Origin: Novosphingobium sp. CECT 9465
GTDB taxonomy: Bacteria; Pseudomonadota; Alphaproteobacteria; Sphingomonadales; Sphingomonadaceae
Length of the DNA: 64,000 nucleotides
Reading direction: 5' to 3'
Assembly: GCF_920987055.1 (NCBI RefSeq)
Contig: NZ_CAKLBX010000003.1
Span: 62,001-126,000 of the forward strand
Part shown: piece by piece, positions 11,600 to 19,654 of the stretch
Numbering within the stretch: position 1 is the first letter of the stretch
Layout of the letters: each line of letters starts with the position of its first letter
Notes under the pieces: model-generated
Databases searched by the model: none
What the model was told of the DNA's origin: nothing
What the model saw: only the letters and a program-made list of their open reading frames with translations
Position numbers and translations under genes: made by a program

Positions 11600-13395
11600 G
11601 CCGCCTCTCCTTCAAGCGGACGGACGGTGACGACGCGGAACATGCCAGCGTGCATATGAAGCAGCAGATGGCAATGAAACGCCCAGTCTCCTGGCGCGTC
11701 GGCGGTGAGATCGAAAGTGAGCTTCGCACCAGGAAGGACGTTCACTGTGTGCTTGAGCGGGTGACTTCCAGTGTGACCGTTTACGACCTCGAAGAAGTGG
11801 CCATGTAGGTGAATGGGGTGTGTCATCATGCTATGATTGATCAGCACGACCCTGGCCCGTTCGTTCCGCTCGAAGCGGATCGGCTCTACGCCCTCACTGA
11901 ACTTTTCGCCATCGAAGGACCACATGAAACGTTCCATGTTGCCGGTCAGGTGAACCTCGACGGTGCGCGTTGGCGCCCGCTTGTCGGGATTTGGCGTGAG
12001 CGACATCAGATCCCGATATGTGAGCACCTTATGACCCACGTCCTCAAGCCCAAGTCCTGGGTCTCCGGTCCGGTCGACAGGCGCCATTGCGATTGCGTCG
12101 ACTCCCACGCCAACTTTGACGGTTGGCGGCACCAGCGACTTGTCTCGCATATTCATGCCGCCCATCGAACCAGATGAGCCATGATCCATTCCCGCCATCG
12201 ATGCCGTAGCACCAGCCGTTGCGGCGCCGTGCGAGCTGTGGTCCATACCCGCCATTGAGCCATGGTCCATCCCGCCCATGCCCATGTCCTTCATGCTGAG
12301 CGTCGGACGGGCGCGCAGGGGCGGAACCGGTGCGGTCATCCCCAGGCGGGGGGCGAACGTCGCGCGACCCATGCCCGAGCGATCGACCGATTCTGCCACG
12401 AGAGTAAAAGCGCTGTCCTCGGTGGGCTGGATGATGACATCGTAGGTTTCGGCGTTGCCGATCTGGAACTCCTCGACGGTCACCGGACGCACGTTTTGGC
12501 CGTCAGCGTTTACCACCGTCATTGGAAGGCCTGGAATGCGAATGTTGAAGATCGTCATCGTCGCAGCATTGATGAAGCGCAGCCGCACGCGCTCTCCCGG
12601 TCGGAATAGCCCGGTCCAGTTCTCTTTCGGTCCATGGCCGTTGATCAGGTAGGTATAGGTCGATGCCGTGACATCCGAGATGTCACTGGGATCCATGCGC
12701 ATCTTGCCCCACATCAGACGGTCGGACAGTGACATCTTTTCTTCAGGATCTCCGTCGCGCAGCAGGCCCGCCAAGGTCTGCTTCTGGCGATTGAAATAGC
12801 CTCCCTCCTGTTTGAGCTTGGTGACGAGCGCATGCGGGTGCAGGAACGTCCAGTCGCTGAGAACGATGACGTGCTCGCGGTCGTAGGCGACCGGATCGGT
12901 ATCGGCGGGATCGATCACGATCGGACCGTAGTGGCCCTGCTGCTCCTGCAGACCCGAGTGGCTATGATACCAGTACGTGCCCGATTGCTTGATCGGGAAT
13001 TCATAAACGAAGGTCGTCTTCGGCTTGATACCCGGAAAGCTCACACCGGGCACTCCGTCCATCTGAAACGGCAGGATCAGGCCGTGCCAGTGGATCGACG
13101 TATCCTCGTCAAGCGCGTTCTCGACGCTGATGCGCACCTTCTGCCCTTCCTTGAGGCGGATCAAGGGAGCCGGCAGCACGCCGTTCATTGTTATGGCGTG
13201 ACCGGTGCGGCCTCCGACGGCGAAAGCGCTATGGTCAACCCTAAGATGGAGATCTTCCCCGGTGAGTGTCGGCATTGGCGCTAGTCCGGCCGAGCCGGTT
13301 TGTGCCCATGCCGGGAAAAGTCCGGTGAGACTTAAACCGGCAGCGCCCAGCGCGCCTGCACGAAGCAAATCGCGTCGTTCGATAAGGTGGTTCAT
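11596..13395 (-). CDS. copA: CopA copper-resistance multicopper oxidase (copy 1, intact)
   Basis: A 599-residue CopA/PcoA. ATG at 13395 follows AAGGA and gives a Tat signal (IERRDLLRAGALGAAGLSL...PAWAQ). Copper ligands are complete: HWHG at 102-105, HSH at 144-146, HPIHLHG at about 526-532 and HCHLLLHMHAGM at 574-585. A Met-rich loop (about residues 370-425: MKDMGMGGMDHGSMAGMDH and repeats) is the usual CopA copper-binding insert. It acts as a periplasmic cuprous oxidase. The gene lies about 270 bp downstream of a putative ECF promoter with a small frame in between. It resembles the truncated copy at 52383 more closely than copy 3 at 45640, judging by eye. Confidence 0.95.
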   Translation of the reverse strand: MNHLIERRDLLRAGALGAAGLSLTGLFPAWAQTGSAGLAPMPTLTGEDLHLRVDHSAFAVGGRTGHAITMNGVLPAPLIRLKEGQKVRISVENALDEDTSIHWHGLILPFQMDGVPGVSFPGIKPKTTFVYEFPIKQSGTYWYHSHSGLQEQQGHYGPIVIDPADTDPVAYDREHVIVLSDWTFLHPHALVTKLKQEGGYFNRQKQTLAGLLRDGDPEEKMSLSDRLMWGKMRMDPSDISDVTASTYTYLINGHGPKENWTGLFRPGERVRLRFINAATMTIFNIRIPGLPMTVVNADGQNVRPVTVEEFQIGNAETYDVIIQPTEDSAFTLVAESVDRSGMGRATFAPRLGMTAPVPPLRARPTLSMKDMGMGGMDHGSMAGMDHSSHGAATAGATASMAGMDHGSSGSMGGMNMRDKSLVPPTVKVGVGVDAIAMAPVDRTGDPGLGLEDVGHKVLTYRDLMSLTPNPDKRAPTRTVEVHLTGNMERFMWSFDGEKFSEGVEPIRFERNERARVVLINHSMMTHPIHLHGHFFEVVNGHTGSHPLKHTVNVLPGAKLTFDLTADAPGDWAFHCHLLLHMHAGMFRVVTVRPLEGEAA

Positions 13396-13498
13396 AAAAA
13401 ATCCTTCTGAGTTCGCGGCGGCCCATTTGTATGCCCGCTCACAGGAGCAGGTTCGACGCGAAAGGGGCACCGGCCAGACTTCGATAATATTTGATGAT

Positions 13499-13621
13499 TC
13501 ATATTGTGCGCGGCGCGCGGGTCGGTACCCCTCGGTTGCCGGTCACCTGACGCCGAGCTTGGAAGCCAGTGCCATGGCGGGCACACCGTTCTTGCGTGAC
13601 GGCGGCAATGGGGTGCATCAT
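13499..13621 (-). CDS. Candidate 40-residue frame in the copA leader
   Basis: An ATG-ATG pair is preceded by GGGAGGTTGAACG, a near-perfect ribosome binding site, and opens a 40-codon frame (MMHPIAAVTQERCARHGTG...), rich in Arg. It lies between the putative ECF promoter (13668) and copA, so it would be on the copA transcript. No family is recognised and no signal peptide is seen. It could be a leader peptide, a remnant of a larger gene, or chance. Confidence 0.35.
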   Translation of the reverse strand: MMHPIAAVTQERCARHGTGFQARRQVTGNRGVPTRAPRTI

Positions 13622-13667
13622 CGTTCAACCTCCCATGATGATCGCGTGTCTGGCAGAGCACATAAGA

Positions 13668-13698
13668 GATACGCAGCGGGCGAGCATTCCCCTCTCAA
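13668..13698 (-). promoter_or_regulatory. Putative ECF promoter for copA1
   Basis: Read on the minus strand: TTTGAGA, then GGGG, 13 bases, then TGCGTATC. The same GGGG-N13-TGCGTAT(T/C) layout occurs before copC (54977), before the sigma operon (54923) and before the truncated copA (53598). It lies about 270 bp before the copA start. Confidence 0.6.
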
Positions 13699-13987
13699 AA
13701 AAACCAATCAGGGCCTTCGAGAAATTTTAACGGCGCCAGCTTTTGGAGGACGGCGCGGCTCACAGGAATTTTTCGCCACCATCCACATTGCCGCCTATGC
13801 GGCCATGCGACCGAGCCCGTCCCGTCACAAGACATCACATGAAGGCAGACAGCCGCTAGCGGTATTGCGAGCGCCCTGGGAACGGCCCCTTCGGCATCGC
13901 CGCTTGCAAACCCGCTGCAATGAACGTGGCAGTGCCTGCCGCGCGTCGCCTGCTGCACCAATATTGCCCCCTGCTGCTTACCTTGAT

Positions 13988-14059
13988 TCACTGAGGCCGC
14001 TTTTGCTGCTCGCGCGGCCAAGCTTTCAGCTCGTCAATCTCGCACCGTGCCAGCTCTGA
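13988..14059 (-). pseudogene. DUF305 C-terminal remnant
   Basis: The last 23 codons read SELARCEIDELKAWPREQQK-RPQ and stop, paralleling the end of the intact DUF305 gene (EINELQAWLREHGKRPQ). Nucleotides around the stop also resemble that gene. Upstream of about 14060 the similarity is lost, so the rest of the gene has been deleted. Confidence 0.6.
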
Positions 14060-14141
14060 ATTTTTGTAATTTGTGATAGCTCGCAACGAGGTTGTCTCGT
14101 GGAGCGGCCTCTGGCCCAGACCCACGCTGCGGGCTGCGAAC

Positions 14142-14151
14142 ATTACGTATA
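14142..14151 (+). promoter_or_regulatory. TTACGTATAC element 1
   Basis: An exact 10-base sequence that recurs at 41181 and 41811. Here it lies 102 bp before the start of the small exported-protein gene at 14254. TATACC within it could serve as a -10 hexamer, but no common -35 is seen among the three sites. Confidence 0.5.
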
Positions 14152-14253
14152 CCGGCGTTGGACCCGGGCCCATAGTCCTGTCTCCGAAGAAGACAAATCT
14201 TCCCGTCGACGATTCACGCGGCGGTGCCCATTTTCTCTTCGAGGGAGCCCAAG

Positions 14254-14610
14254 ATGATCAAGAAATCTATCATGGTCGCGCTGGCCGGTATCGCGATGTT
14301 CGGCGCTTCGCCCCTGCTGGCTCAAGGCATTGGTCACAGCTTGTTCATGCGCGGCTCGATCGTCGACACGGGCAGCAACGGCACGGTCGTCTGCATCGGC
14401 AAGGCCGATGGCGCCGAGGTCGGCCAGAAGCTCGAGGTCTATCGCGTCGTGACCCATCCGGGTCCGCCCAAGGGCGTGGCGCCGACCTATCACCGCCAGC
14501 TCGTCGGCCATGTGACGATCGATCATATCTTCGATGATCACTTCGCGCATGTGTCCGTCGCCGACGGTACGCCTGCCAAGCACGACATCGTCGAGCTTCG
14601 CAAGAACTGA
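14254..14610 (+). CDS. Small exported protein, paralogue of the 42461 gene
   Basis: A 118-residue protein starting at ATG 14254 after GAGGGAG. A signal peptide (MIKKSIMVALAGIAMFGASPLLAQ) is followed by GIGHSLFMRGSIV, a VCIGKADGAEVGQ segment and YHRQLVGHVTIDHIFDDHFAH. The mature part has several His residues. It matches the protein encoded at 42461 along its whole length (LLAQGIGHSLFMRG, GKADGA, LVGHV.IDQIFDDHYAH). No named family is recognised. Both copies sit next to copper genes and MerR-type promoters, so a periplasmic copper role is likely, but this is inference. Confidence 0.8.
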   Translation: MIKKSIMVALAGIAMFGASPLLAQGIGHSLFMRGSIVDTGSNGTVVCIGKADGAEVGQKLEVYRVVTHPGPPKGVAPTYHRQLVGHVTIDHIFDDHFAHVSVADGTPAKHDIVELRKN

Positions 14611-14634
14611 CGCGCCGGTGGCCCGGCGGCACAC

Positions 14635-14663
14635 GCTGCCCTGATGCGAGGCATCGGGGCAGC
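14635..14663 (+). terminator. Hairpin after the 14254 gene
   Basis: GCTGCCC-T-GATGC pairs with GCATC-G-GGGCAGC around a 3-base loop, 25 bp past the stop codon. There is no T-run, so it may act as a terminator or an mRNA-stabilising end. Confidence 0.45.
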
Positions 14664-14708
14664 GGGTTGCCGGCGGCAACGGACCGTTCGGGATCGAGGC
14701 GAAACCGC

Positions 14709-14740
14709 TTGACCCTGGACCATGGTCCTACCGGCATGAT
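14709..14740 (+). promoter_or_regulatory. MerR-type promoter with palindromic operator (merR operon)
   Basis: TTGACC (-35, 14709-14714) and CATGAT (-10, 14735-14740) are separated by 20 bp, the over-long spacer that MerR-family activators correct. The spacer holds the perfect palindrome GGACCATGGTCC (14717-14728). A near-identical promoter lies at 41740. The predicted RNA start is only about 5-8 nt before the merR ATG, so the message would be nearly leaderless. Confidence 0.8.
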
Positions 14741-14752
14741 CGAGCGGATGAC

Positions 14753-15232
14753 ATGGGCAATTTCAAGATCGGCGAACTGGCCGCCGCGGCAGGCGTGGGC
14801 CGCGATACGATCCGCTATTATGAGCGGATGGGCTTGCTGCGCGAGCCCGCGCGCACGGCAGCGGGCTACAGGCTCTACGACGCGACCGACCTCGAGCGCG
14901 TCAATTTCATCCGCTCGGCGCAGGAGCTTGGTTTCACACTCGAACAGGCCCGGCAGCTGCTGGCGCTCAGGGCGTCGGACACCGCGCATGCCCAGGCCGT
15001 GCTCGATATCACGCTTGCCAAGATCGCTGACGCCGAAGCCCGGCTCGAGCGCCTGTCGGATATCCGCGACATGCTGCGGATGCTCGCCGACGAATGCCCG
15101 GGCGAAGTGCCCGTCTCCGATTGCCCGATCCTCGCCTTCCTGACGGCGCGGCGGAAAGACCAGCAGCATAACAAGAAACTTCAGGCAGCGCAGGACGAAC
15201 GATCATCACTAGCGAAAGGGGTTTTGTCATGA
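14753..15232 (+). CDS. MerR-family heavy-metal-responsive regulator (CueR/HmrR-like)
   Basis: A 159-residue MerR protein. The winged helix (FKIGELAAAAGVGRDTIRYYERMGLL...AGYRLYDATDLERVNFIRSAQ) occupies residues 4-70, then the dimerisation helix. The C-terminal metal loop is CPGEVPVSDC (C-x8-C), typical of Cu(I)/metal-sensing members. It lies immediately downstream of a classic MerR promoter, and a twin operator at 41740 suggests it controls that site as well. It heads a plus-strand run of copper/redox genes to 20098. Its stop overlaps the next ATG as ATGA. Copper as the inducer is inferred from neighbours. Confidence 0.92.
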   Translation: MGNFKIGELAAAAGVGRDTIRYYERMGLLREPARTAAGYRLYDATDLERVNFIRSAQELGFTLEQARQLLALRASDTAHAQAVLDITLAKIADAEARLERLSDIRDMLRMLADECPGEVPVSDCPILAFLTARRKDQQHNKKLQAAQDERSSLAKGVLS

Positions 15233-15450
15233 CGAAAATGCGTTTGATCGCCGTCCTCACGCCGGCGCTGCTTCTGGGCGCCTGTGTGACCACGCGGCCG
15301 ACCTCGGCGCAGGTCGAGAGTTGCCGGGCGATGGAGGGCAATATGGGTCTCCAGACGCCGCATGATCATGGCGAGATGAAGGGGCAGGGGCGCAACCCGA
15401 TGAACCTCTCGCACGACCGGTGCCTTCAGATCCTGCGCAACGCGCAATGA
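15229..15450 (+). CDS. Small lipoprotein
   Basis: A 73-residue protein translationally coupled to merR (ATGA overlap). The N-terminus MTKMRLIAVLTPALLLGAC ends in a lipobox (LGAC), so it is probably membrane-anchored. The mature part has two Cys (VESCRAMEG and HDRCLQIL) and a His/Met stretch (TPHDHGEMKGQG). No family is recognised. The Cys/His/Met content and the operon position suggest copper handling. It is followed by a strong hairpin. Confidence 0.75.
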   Translation: MTKMRLIAVLTPALLLGACVTTRPTSAQVESCRAMEGNMGLQTPHDHGEMKGQGRNPMNLSHDRCLQILRNAQ

Positions 15451-15455
15451 TCGGG

Positions 15456-15481
15456 TCCGGGCGCCATCCCTGGCGCCCGGA
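15456..15481 (+). terminator. Strong hairpin inside the merR operon
   Basis: A perfect 10-bp stem TCCGGGCGCC/GGCGCCCGGA with a 6-base loop, followed by CACAGTTTT. It lies between the coupled merR-lipoprotein pair and the redox genes, so it may partly terminate or attenuate transcription and set different expression levels. Confidence 0.6.
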
Positions 15482-15508
15482 CACAGTTTTCAAGCCAAGG
15501 AGCAAGCT

Positions 15509-15829
15509 ATGATCAACCATGCGAAAAAAGCCCTTCCGCTTGTCGGCGGAAGCCTGTTGCTGGCGCTCGCGCTTTCGGGCTGCGACCGCCAGGCCGACCA
15601 GACGGTGCCGCCCGCGGCGAACAGCGTCGCCGCCACCCCGGTCCTGACCGACAGCGGCAACGCTGCAGACGCGGCGTCGATGGACGCGATGAGCAACCAG
15701 GCCGAGATGGAGCGGCATCACCGTCAGGCGATGGACCATGACGCGATGCGCGCCGGGGCCGGCAACCAGACCGCGCCGGCACCCGATCCCGCGCCGGGCA
15801 ATTCGGCGATGCCGATGAAGGATATGTAA
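15509..15829 (+). CDS. Met/His-containing lipoprotein
   Basis: A 106-residue protein with AAGGAG 7 nt before ATG. The signal MINHAKKALPLVGGSLLLAL...SGC carries a lipobox (ALSGC). The mature region has low complexity with Met/His motifs (MDAMSNQAEMERHHRQAMDHDAM) and ends in MPMKDM. No family is recognised. It sits 23 nt before the reductase gene on the same strand. A role as a periplasmic copper-binding lipoprotein is inferred from composition and place. Confidence 0.75.
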   Translation: MINHAKKALPLVGGSLLLALALSGCDRQADQTVPPAANSVAATPVLTDSGNAADAASMDAMSNQAEMERHHRQAMDHDAMRAGAGNQTAPAPDPAPGNSAMPMKDM

Positions 15830-15852
15830 GCGCGCTGAAAAAGGGGATGAGG

Positions 15853-17763
15853 ATGTCCAGGCGGATCAGCCTTCGACGTTTGAGCCTCGGCTGCGCAATC
15901 GCTCTCAGCCTGTCCGCGGGCGCGGGCGCGCAGGAGGGCGAGGATCATGCCGCGCATCATGGCGCAGGCATGCCGGCCGGCGGGGGCATGTCCGCACCGG
16001 CATCGTCGGGGTCGTCGGGCATGGCGAAGATGATGAACCCCATGATGGATCGCATGATCAATGGGGAAGGGGAGAATGAGCACGGCCACGAATCGCGCCG
16101 GACCGGCTTCATCTCGCAACTGCTCGCCTTTCCCGCGCTCGACGAAGCGGCAAGGCAGCGGGTCGCTGCGCAGGCTGGCGAACGGGTAAGCACGGGCCTA
16201 GCGATGATCAACGCCGCCTCGGCCGACGGCGCGCGTGCAACCACGGTCTCGGCCCGGCTCGATGCGGCGCGCCGCCTGCGCGAGGGAACCGACCTGTTCC
16301 GGTCCGGCACCGCCGCGCAGGGCGCGATCGGCGGCTTGCAGCCGCCCCGGGAGGTCGGGCTTGCCTGGCTGCGCGATCAGCTCGACATCGACCAGGCCGC
16401 GCCCGGCCATGCCGATCACTGGTTCGGCATCTCGCCCTCGCACCTGCTTCTCATGCTGTTCCTGGGGCTGGTGAGCGCCACGCTGATCGCGCTGCAGATC
16501 TTCCGCCTCCGGCGGATCGGGGCGATCGCCGGTGGTGTCCCCACCGGCAAGACATTGACAAAGCCGGAGCCGAAGGCTGCCCAGCCCGCTACCAGGGTTG
16601 CGCCCGCGCCTGCCCCCGTTGCCGACAGCGCCGGGCTCGCGCCGAGCAATGCGGCCGCGCCCGGTGGGGCTTCGCTGCGCAAGCCCAAAAGCTGGGCGGG
16701 GCAGCTGCGCGTGGTCCAGATCGTGCGAGAGACGCCGAGCGTGCTGACCTTCCGGCTCGCGGACCCGGCCGCCGACCGGCTGCCGTTCGACTTCCTGCCG
16801 GGCCAGTTCCTGCAGGTCGAGGTAGAGCCCGAAGCGGGCAAGACCGCGCGCCGTTCCTACACGATCGCCTCTTCGCCGACCCAGCGGGCCTATGTCGAAC
16901 TGACGGTCAAGCGCGAGGAGCAGGGCGTGGTCTCGCGATACCTGCACGACAAGGTCGTCGCCGACGATCTGCTGAAGGTCAGCGGACCGTTCGGCGCCTT
17001 CACCTTCACGGGAACGGATGCCCAGAGCATCGTGCTGATCGCGGGCGGGGTCGGCATCACCCCGATGATGTCGGTGCTGCGCTATCTCACCGACACCGCG
17101 TGGAAGGGTGATATCTTCTTCTTCTACGGCGCACGGTCGACCGAGGAATTCGTGTTCCGCGACGAGCTCGAGCGGCTCGAACGCCGTTTTCCCAACCTCC
17201 ATATCGTCGCCGCGATGCAGCGCGCGCCCGGCACCGTCTGGATGGGCCCAGAAGGGCCGATCACGCGCGAGATGATCCTGGCCGCGGTGCCGGAGATCGC
17301 GAGCCGGCGCATCCATATGTGCGGCCCGCCGGCGATGATGGGCGCGATGCGCGGCGTGCTGGCCGAACTCGGCGTCCCCGAAGCGCAGCTGCACACCGAG
17401 GCGTTCGGTCCGGCCTCGCTGCCGGCCGACCACGAGGATCTCGAGGTCAAGCCCGCGCCCCCGCCAGCGGATAAGCCGGCCCCGAGCGCCGAGGTGGCGC
17501 CGAGCACGGTGACCTTCTCCGTGTCGGGGGTGTCGGCGGCCTTGCCCGCGGACGAGACCGTGCTGGAGGCGGCCGAGGGCGCGGGCGTCGAGATCCCCTA
17601 TGCATGCCGTGCGGGCACATGCGGCGCCTGCGTGGTCAAGCTGCTGCAGGGCGAAGTGACGATGGAGGTCGAATCCGGCCTTGCGCCCGCCGACAAGGCG
17701 CAAGGCTATGTGCTCGCGTGCCAGGCGAAGGGGACGGGCACGCCGCTCGTGGTCGAAGCCTGA
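15853..17763 (+). CDS. Membrane-anchored NAD(P)H oxidoreductase: FAD, NAD and 2Fe-2S domains with Met/His-rich N-terminus
   Basis: About 636 residues; ATG 15853 is chosen because AAGGGG lies 7 nt upstream (an ATG at 15847 is too close). Order of parts: signal or first anchor (1-27), Met/His-rich segment (28-80, e.g. MAKMMNPMMDRMING), helical linker, membrane helix (197-218), Pro/Ala linker, FAD domain with RRSYTIASS (333-341), NAD domain with IAGGVGITPMMSVL and HMCGPP, then a plant-type 2Fe-2S domain with Cys 585, 590, 593 and 623 (CRAGTCGAC...ACQA). The reductase half resembles phenol-hydroxylase/CDP-6-deoxy reductase modules. The topology suggests cytoplasmic NAD(P)H oxidation with a periplasmic metal-binding head. 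The next gene starts on the same A of its stop (TGATG). Confidence 0.85.
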   Translation: MSRRISLRRLSLGCAIALSLSAGAGAQEGEDHAAHHGAGMPAGGGMSAPASSGSSGMAKMMNPMMDRMINGEGENEHGHESRRTGFISQLLAFPALDEAARQRVAAQAGERVSTGLAMINAASADGARATTVSARLDAARRLREGTDLFRSGTAAQGAIGGLQPPREVGLAWLRDQLDIDQAAPGHADHWFGISPSHLLLMLFLGLVSATLIALQIFRLRRIGAIAGGVPTGKTLTKPEPKAAQPATRVAPAPAPVADSAGLAPSNAAAPGGASLRKPKSWAGQLRVVQIVRETPSVLTFRLADPAADRLPFDFLPGQFLQVEVEPEAGKTARRSYTIASSPTQRAYVELTVKREEQGVVSRYLHDKVVADDLLKVSGPFGAFTFTGTDAQSIVLIAGGVGITPMMSVLRYLTDTAWKGDIFFFYGARSTEEFVFRDELERLERRFPNLHIVAAMQRAPGTVWMGPEGPITREMILAAVPEIASRRIHMCGPPAMMGAMRGVLAELGVPEAQLHTEAFGPASLPADHEDLEVKPAPPPADKPAPSAEVAPSTVTFSVSGVSAALPADETVLEAAEGAGVEIPYACRAGTCGACVVKLLQGEVTMEVESGLAPADKAQGYVLACQAKGTGTPLVVEA

Positions 17764-18491
17764 TGCGCGAACGCAGCGACATTGCCGTGGGCCTGCTGGT
17801 CGCGTTCCTGCTGCTGTTCCCGTTCGGCTATCTCGTGCATGTGTCGCCCCGCTTTCCGGGTAACCTGGCCGGCGGGATCATCGGGATCGCAGCGCTCGTG
17901 CTGATGCTGCTGACGCTTCCTTATGTCGCGGCCAAGCACATCGCCTGGGTCGACAAGGCGCTCTCCCGGGTCGTCAGCAAGCCAACCCTGCTCGCCATCC
18001 ACATCTATGCCGGCGTGCTGGCGCCGATCCTGGGTCTGGTCCACGCCGCGCACAAGCTCGAAAGCCCGGTCGGCCTGCTTCTGACTATCCTCCTTCTGAT
18101 GACGGTCATCACCGGCTTCATCGGCCGCTACCTGCTTGCCCAGCTTGGTCGGGCGCTGCGCGGACGCAGGTCAGAACTGGCCTCGCTTCGCGCCGCCTTC
18201 CTCGAGGAGCCGGCGGCGCCGACGCAGGCCGATACCGCAGCCCCGCCGCTGTCGGGCTGGAAGCGCTATCTGTTCGTCGCCGGCGATGCGCCCGCGGGCC
18301 AGCATCCCCAGGACAAGGCGGGGATCGCCGCGGCGCTGGCCGATACCGAATTCGCGATCCGTGCCGAAGAGGCAACCAACTCCCTGTTCACACGGTGGCG
18401 GATCCTGCACATCCTGCTGGGCTGTCTCATCTTCGCGCTGCTCGCGCTCCATGTCGGCGCGGCGCTCTATTACGGGCTGCGCTGGCTATGA
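17763..18491 (+). CDS. Five-helix membrane protein, putative di-heme b electron carrier
   Basis: A 242-residue membrane protein; ATG overlaps the upstream stop (TGATG). Hydrophobic segments lie at about 8-28, 36-58, 74-97, 102-127 and 213-240, with a soluble loop at 130-205. His80/His94 and His216/His230 are each spaced 14 residues apart inside helices, the pattern of bis-His b-type heme sites in ferric reductase and cytochrome b561-like proteins. It is sandwiched between an NAD(P)H reductase and a multiheme cytochrome c, which fits a transmembrane electron carrier. No named family could be assigned by eye. Heme binding is inferred. Confidence 0.75.
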   Translation: MRERSDIAVGLLVAFLLLFPFGYLVHVSPRFPGNLAGGIIGIAALVLMLLTLPYVAAKHIAWVDKALSRVVSKPTLLAIHIYAGVLAPILGLVHAAHKLESPVGLLLTILLLMTVITGFIGRYLLAQLGRALRGRRSELASLRAAFLEEPAAPTQADTAAPPLSGWKRYLFVAGDAPAGQHPQDKAGIAAALADTEFAIRAEEATNSLFTRWRILHILLGCLIFALLALHVGAALYYGLRWL

Positions 18492-19210
18492 GCTGGCAGC
18501 GTCTTTCCTACGCCGTCTTCATCGCAGCCCTGCTGGTGATGGTCGCCGCGGTCGCAATCCGGATGCGATCGGACGCGCCGAGGGATGCCGGCCTGGTGGC
18601 GCAGCTCGTCTCGCCCGGCCCGCTCTCGAGCGCGCACCAGTCCTTCGCCGGCCAATGCACGGCCTGCCACACGCCGGGCAAGGGCGTCGAAACCCGGACC
18701 TGTCTCACCTGCCATGCGGGCACGGATTTCGGGACGAAGCAGTCGACTCAGTTCCACGCGAAAGCGACGCAGTGCACCTCCTGCCACGTCGAACATGAGG
18801 GAGAGCGCGGCATCATCCGCATGGATCACGCCGCCTTGCTCGACATGGCAAAGTGGCGGCAGCCTTCGGCGGGCATGTCGACAAACACTAGAAGCCTGAC
18901 TCCCGAGACCGCGCTCAATTGCGCGAGCTGCCATGCGTTCCGCGATCCGCACCAGGCCCTGTTCGGCACCGACTGCGCGAGCTGCCACAAGACCGACAGC
19001 TGGAAGATCGTCAATTATCGCCATCCATCGGTCAATTCGACGCAGTGCGCCGAGTGCCACAAGGCGCCACCCAGTCACTTCATGGAGCATTTCAGCATGG
19101 TCTCGCAGCGCGCAGCCGGATCGAAGGCGCGCGTCGACCAATGCTATGCCTGTCACGCCACCGACAGCTTCAACAATATCCGCAAGCGAGGCTGGTATGA
19201 TCACCATTGA
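18488..19210 (+). CDS. Membrane-anchored seven-heme cytochrome c
   Basis: A 240-residue protein whose ATG overlaps the preceding stop (ATGA). One N-terminal helix (YAVFIAALLVMVAAVAI) anchors a periplasmic domain with seven CxxCH motifs: CTACH (Cys57/60, His61), CLTCH, CTSCH, CASCH twice, CAECH and CYACH. Several are followed by further His residues (HVEHEGE, HPSVNS), suitable as distal ligands. It resembles the cytochrome c3/NrfH-like multiheme group. In this operon it would take electrons from the membrane heme protein and pass them to a periplasmic acceptor. The acceptor is unknown; copper(II) is a reasonable guess from context. Confidence 0.9.
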   Translation: MSWQRLSYAVFIAALLVMVAAVAIRMRSDAPRDAGLVAQLVSPGPLSSAHQSFAGQCTACHTPGKGVETRTCLTCHAGTDFGTKQSTQFHAKATQCTSCHVEHEGERGIIRMDHAALLDMAKWRQPSAGMSTNTRSLTPETALNCASCHAFRDPHQALFGTDCASCHKTDSWKIVNYRHPSVNSTQCAECHKAPPSHFMEHFSMVSQRAAGSKARVDQCYACHATDSFNNIRKRGWYDHH

Positions 19211-19640
19211 GGCCGACTGGCTGAGCGCGTTCTTCCGGCTCGCGGTGATCGGCCTGGAACTGGCGGGCACGCTGACGATCCTCGTCGGCGCGGGGCTCGC
19301 AACCTTTCTGTTTGCGCGGCGGGCGAGGGCGGGCGACCGGACCGAGGCCTATAGCGCGTTCCGCTCGGCGCTCGGCCGCAGCATCCTGCTCGGCCTGGAA
19401 TTTCTGGTCGCCGGCGACATCGTCAAGTCGCTGGTGATCAACCCGACGCTCGACGACCTCATCGTGCTGGCCGGGCTTGTGCTGGTGCGGACCTTCCTGA
19501 GCATCTCGCTCGGGGTCGAGATCAACGGCCATTGGCCTTGGGAGGAAACCCGGATGGCGCGGGACAAGGCGCGTGCGGCGTCGGATGAGACGCCTGCGAC
19601 GCCCGTGGCCGCCGGATGCGTCACACCGCTCAAGGGATAG
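19197..19640 (+). CDS. DUF1622 family membrane protein
   Basis: A 147-residue protein overlapping the cytochrome gene by 14 nt. Three to four hydrophobic segments are visible (FFRLAVIGLELAGTLTILVG, LGRSILLGLEFLVAGDIVKSL, DLIVLAGLVLVRTFLSISLG), followed by EINGHWPWEE. This is the DUF1622 pattern. Function is unknown. Coupling to the cytochrome and reductase genes suggests a membrane subunit or assembly role in the same complex. The C-terminus is charged and contains one Cys (AAGCVTPLKG). Confidence 0.85.
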   Translation: MITIEADWLSAFFRLAVIGLELAGTLTILVGAGLATFLFARRARAGDRTEAYSAFRSALGRSILLGLEFLVAGDIVKSLVINPTLDDLIVLAGLVLVRTFLSISLGVEINGHWPWEETRMARDKARAASDETPATPVAAGCVTPLKG

Positions 19641-19654
19641 CAGATGGAGGGTGC

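Larger units (their letters stand above)
13693..14253. other. Gene-poor stretch between copA1 promoter and the 14254 gene
   Basis: No complete gene is supported. Contents seen: a DUF305 C-terminal remnant (13988-14059, minus) and the TTACGTATAC element (14142). The longer open frames on both strands have no recognisable domains or credible start sites. Confidence 0.5.

Noticed and set aside
13205..14059. Plus-strand 284-codon frame across the copA1 start and its upstream region
   Set aside because: It begins inside copA on the other strand and has no recognisable domain or start site; the upstream DNA instead holds a promoter-like site and a DUF305 remnant.
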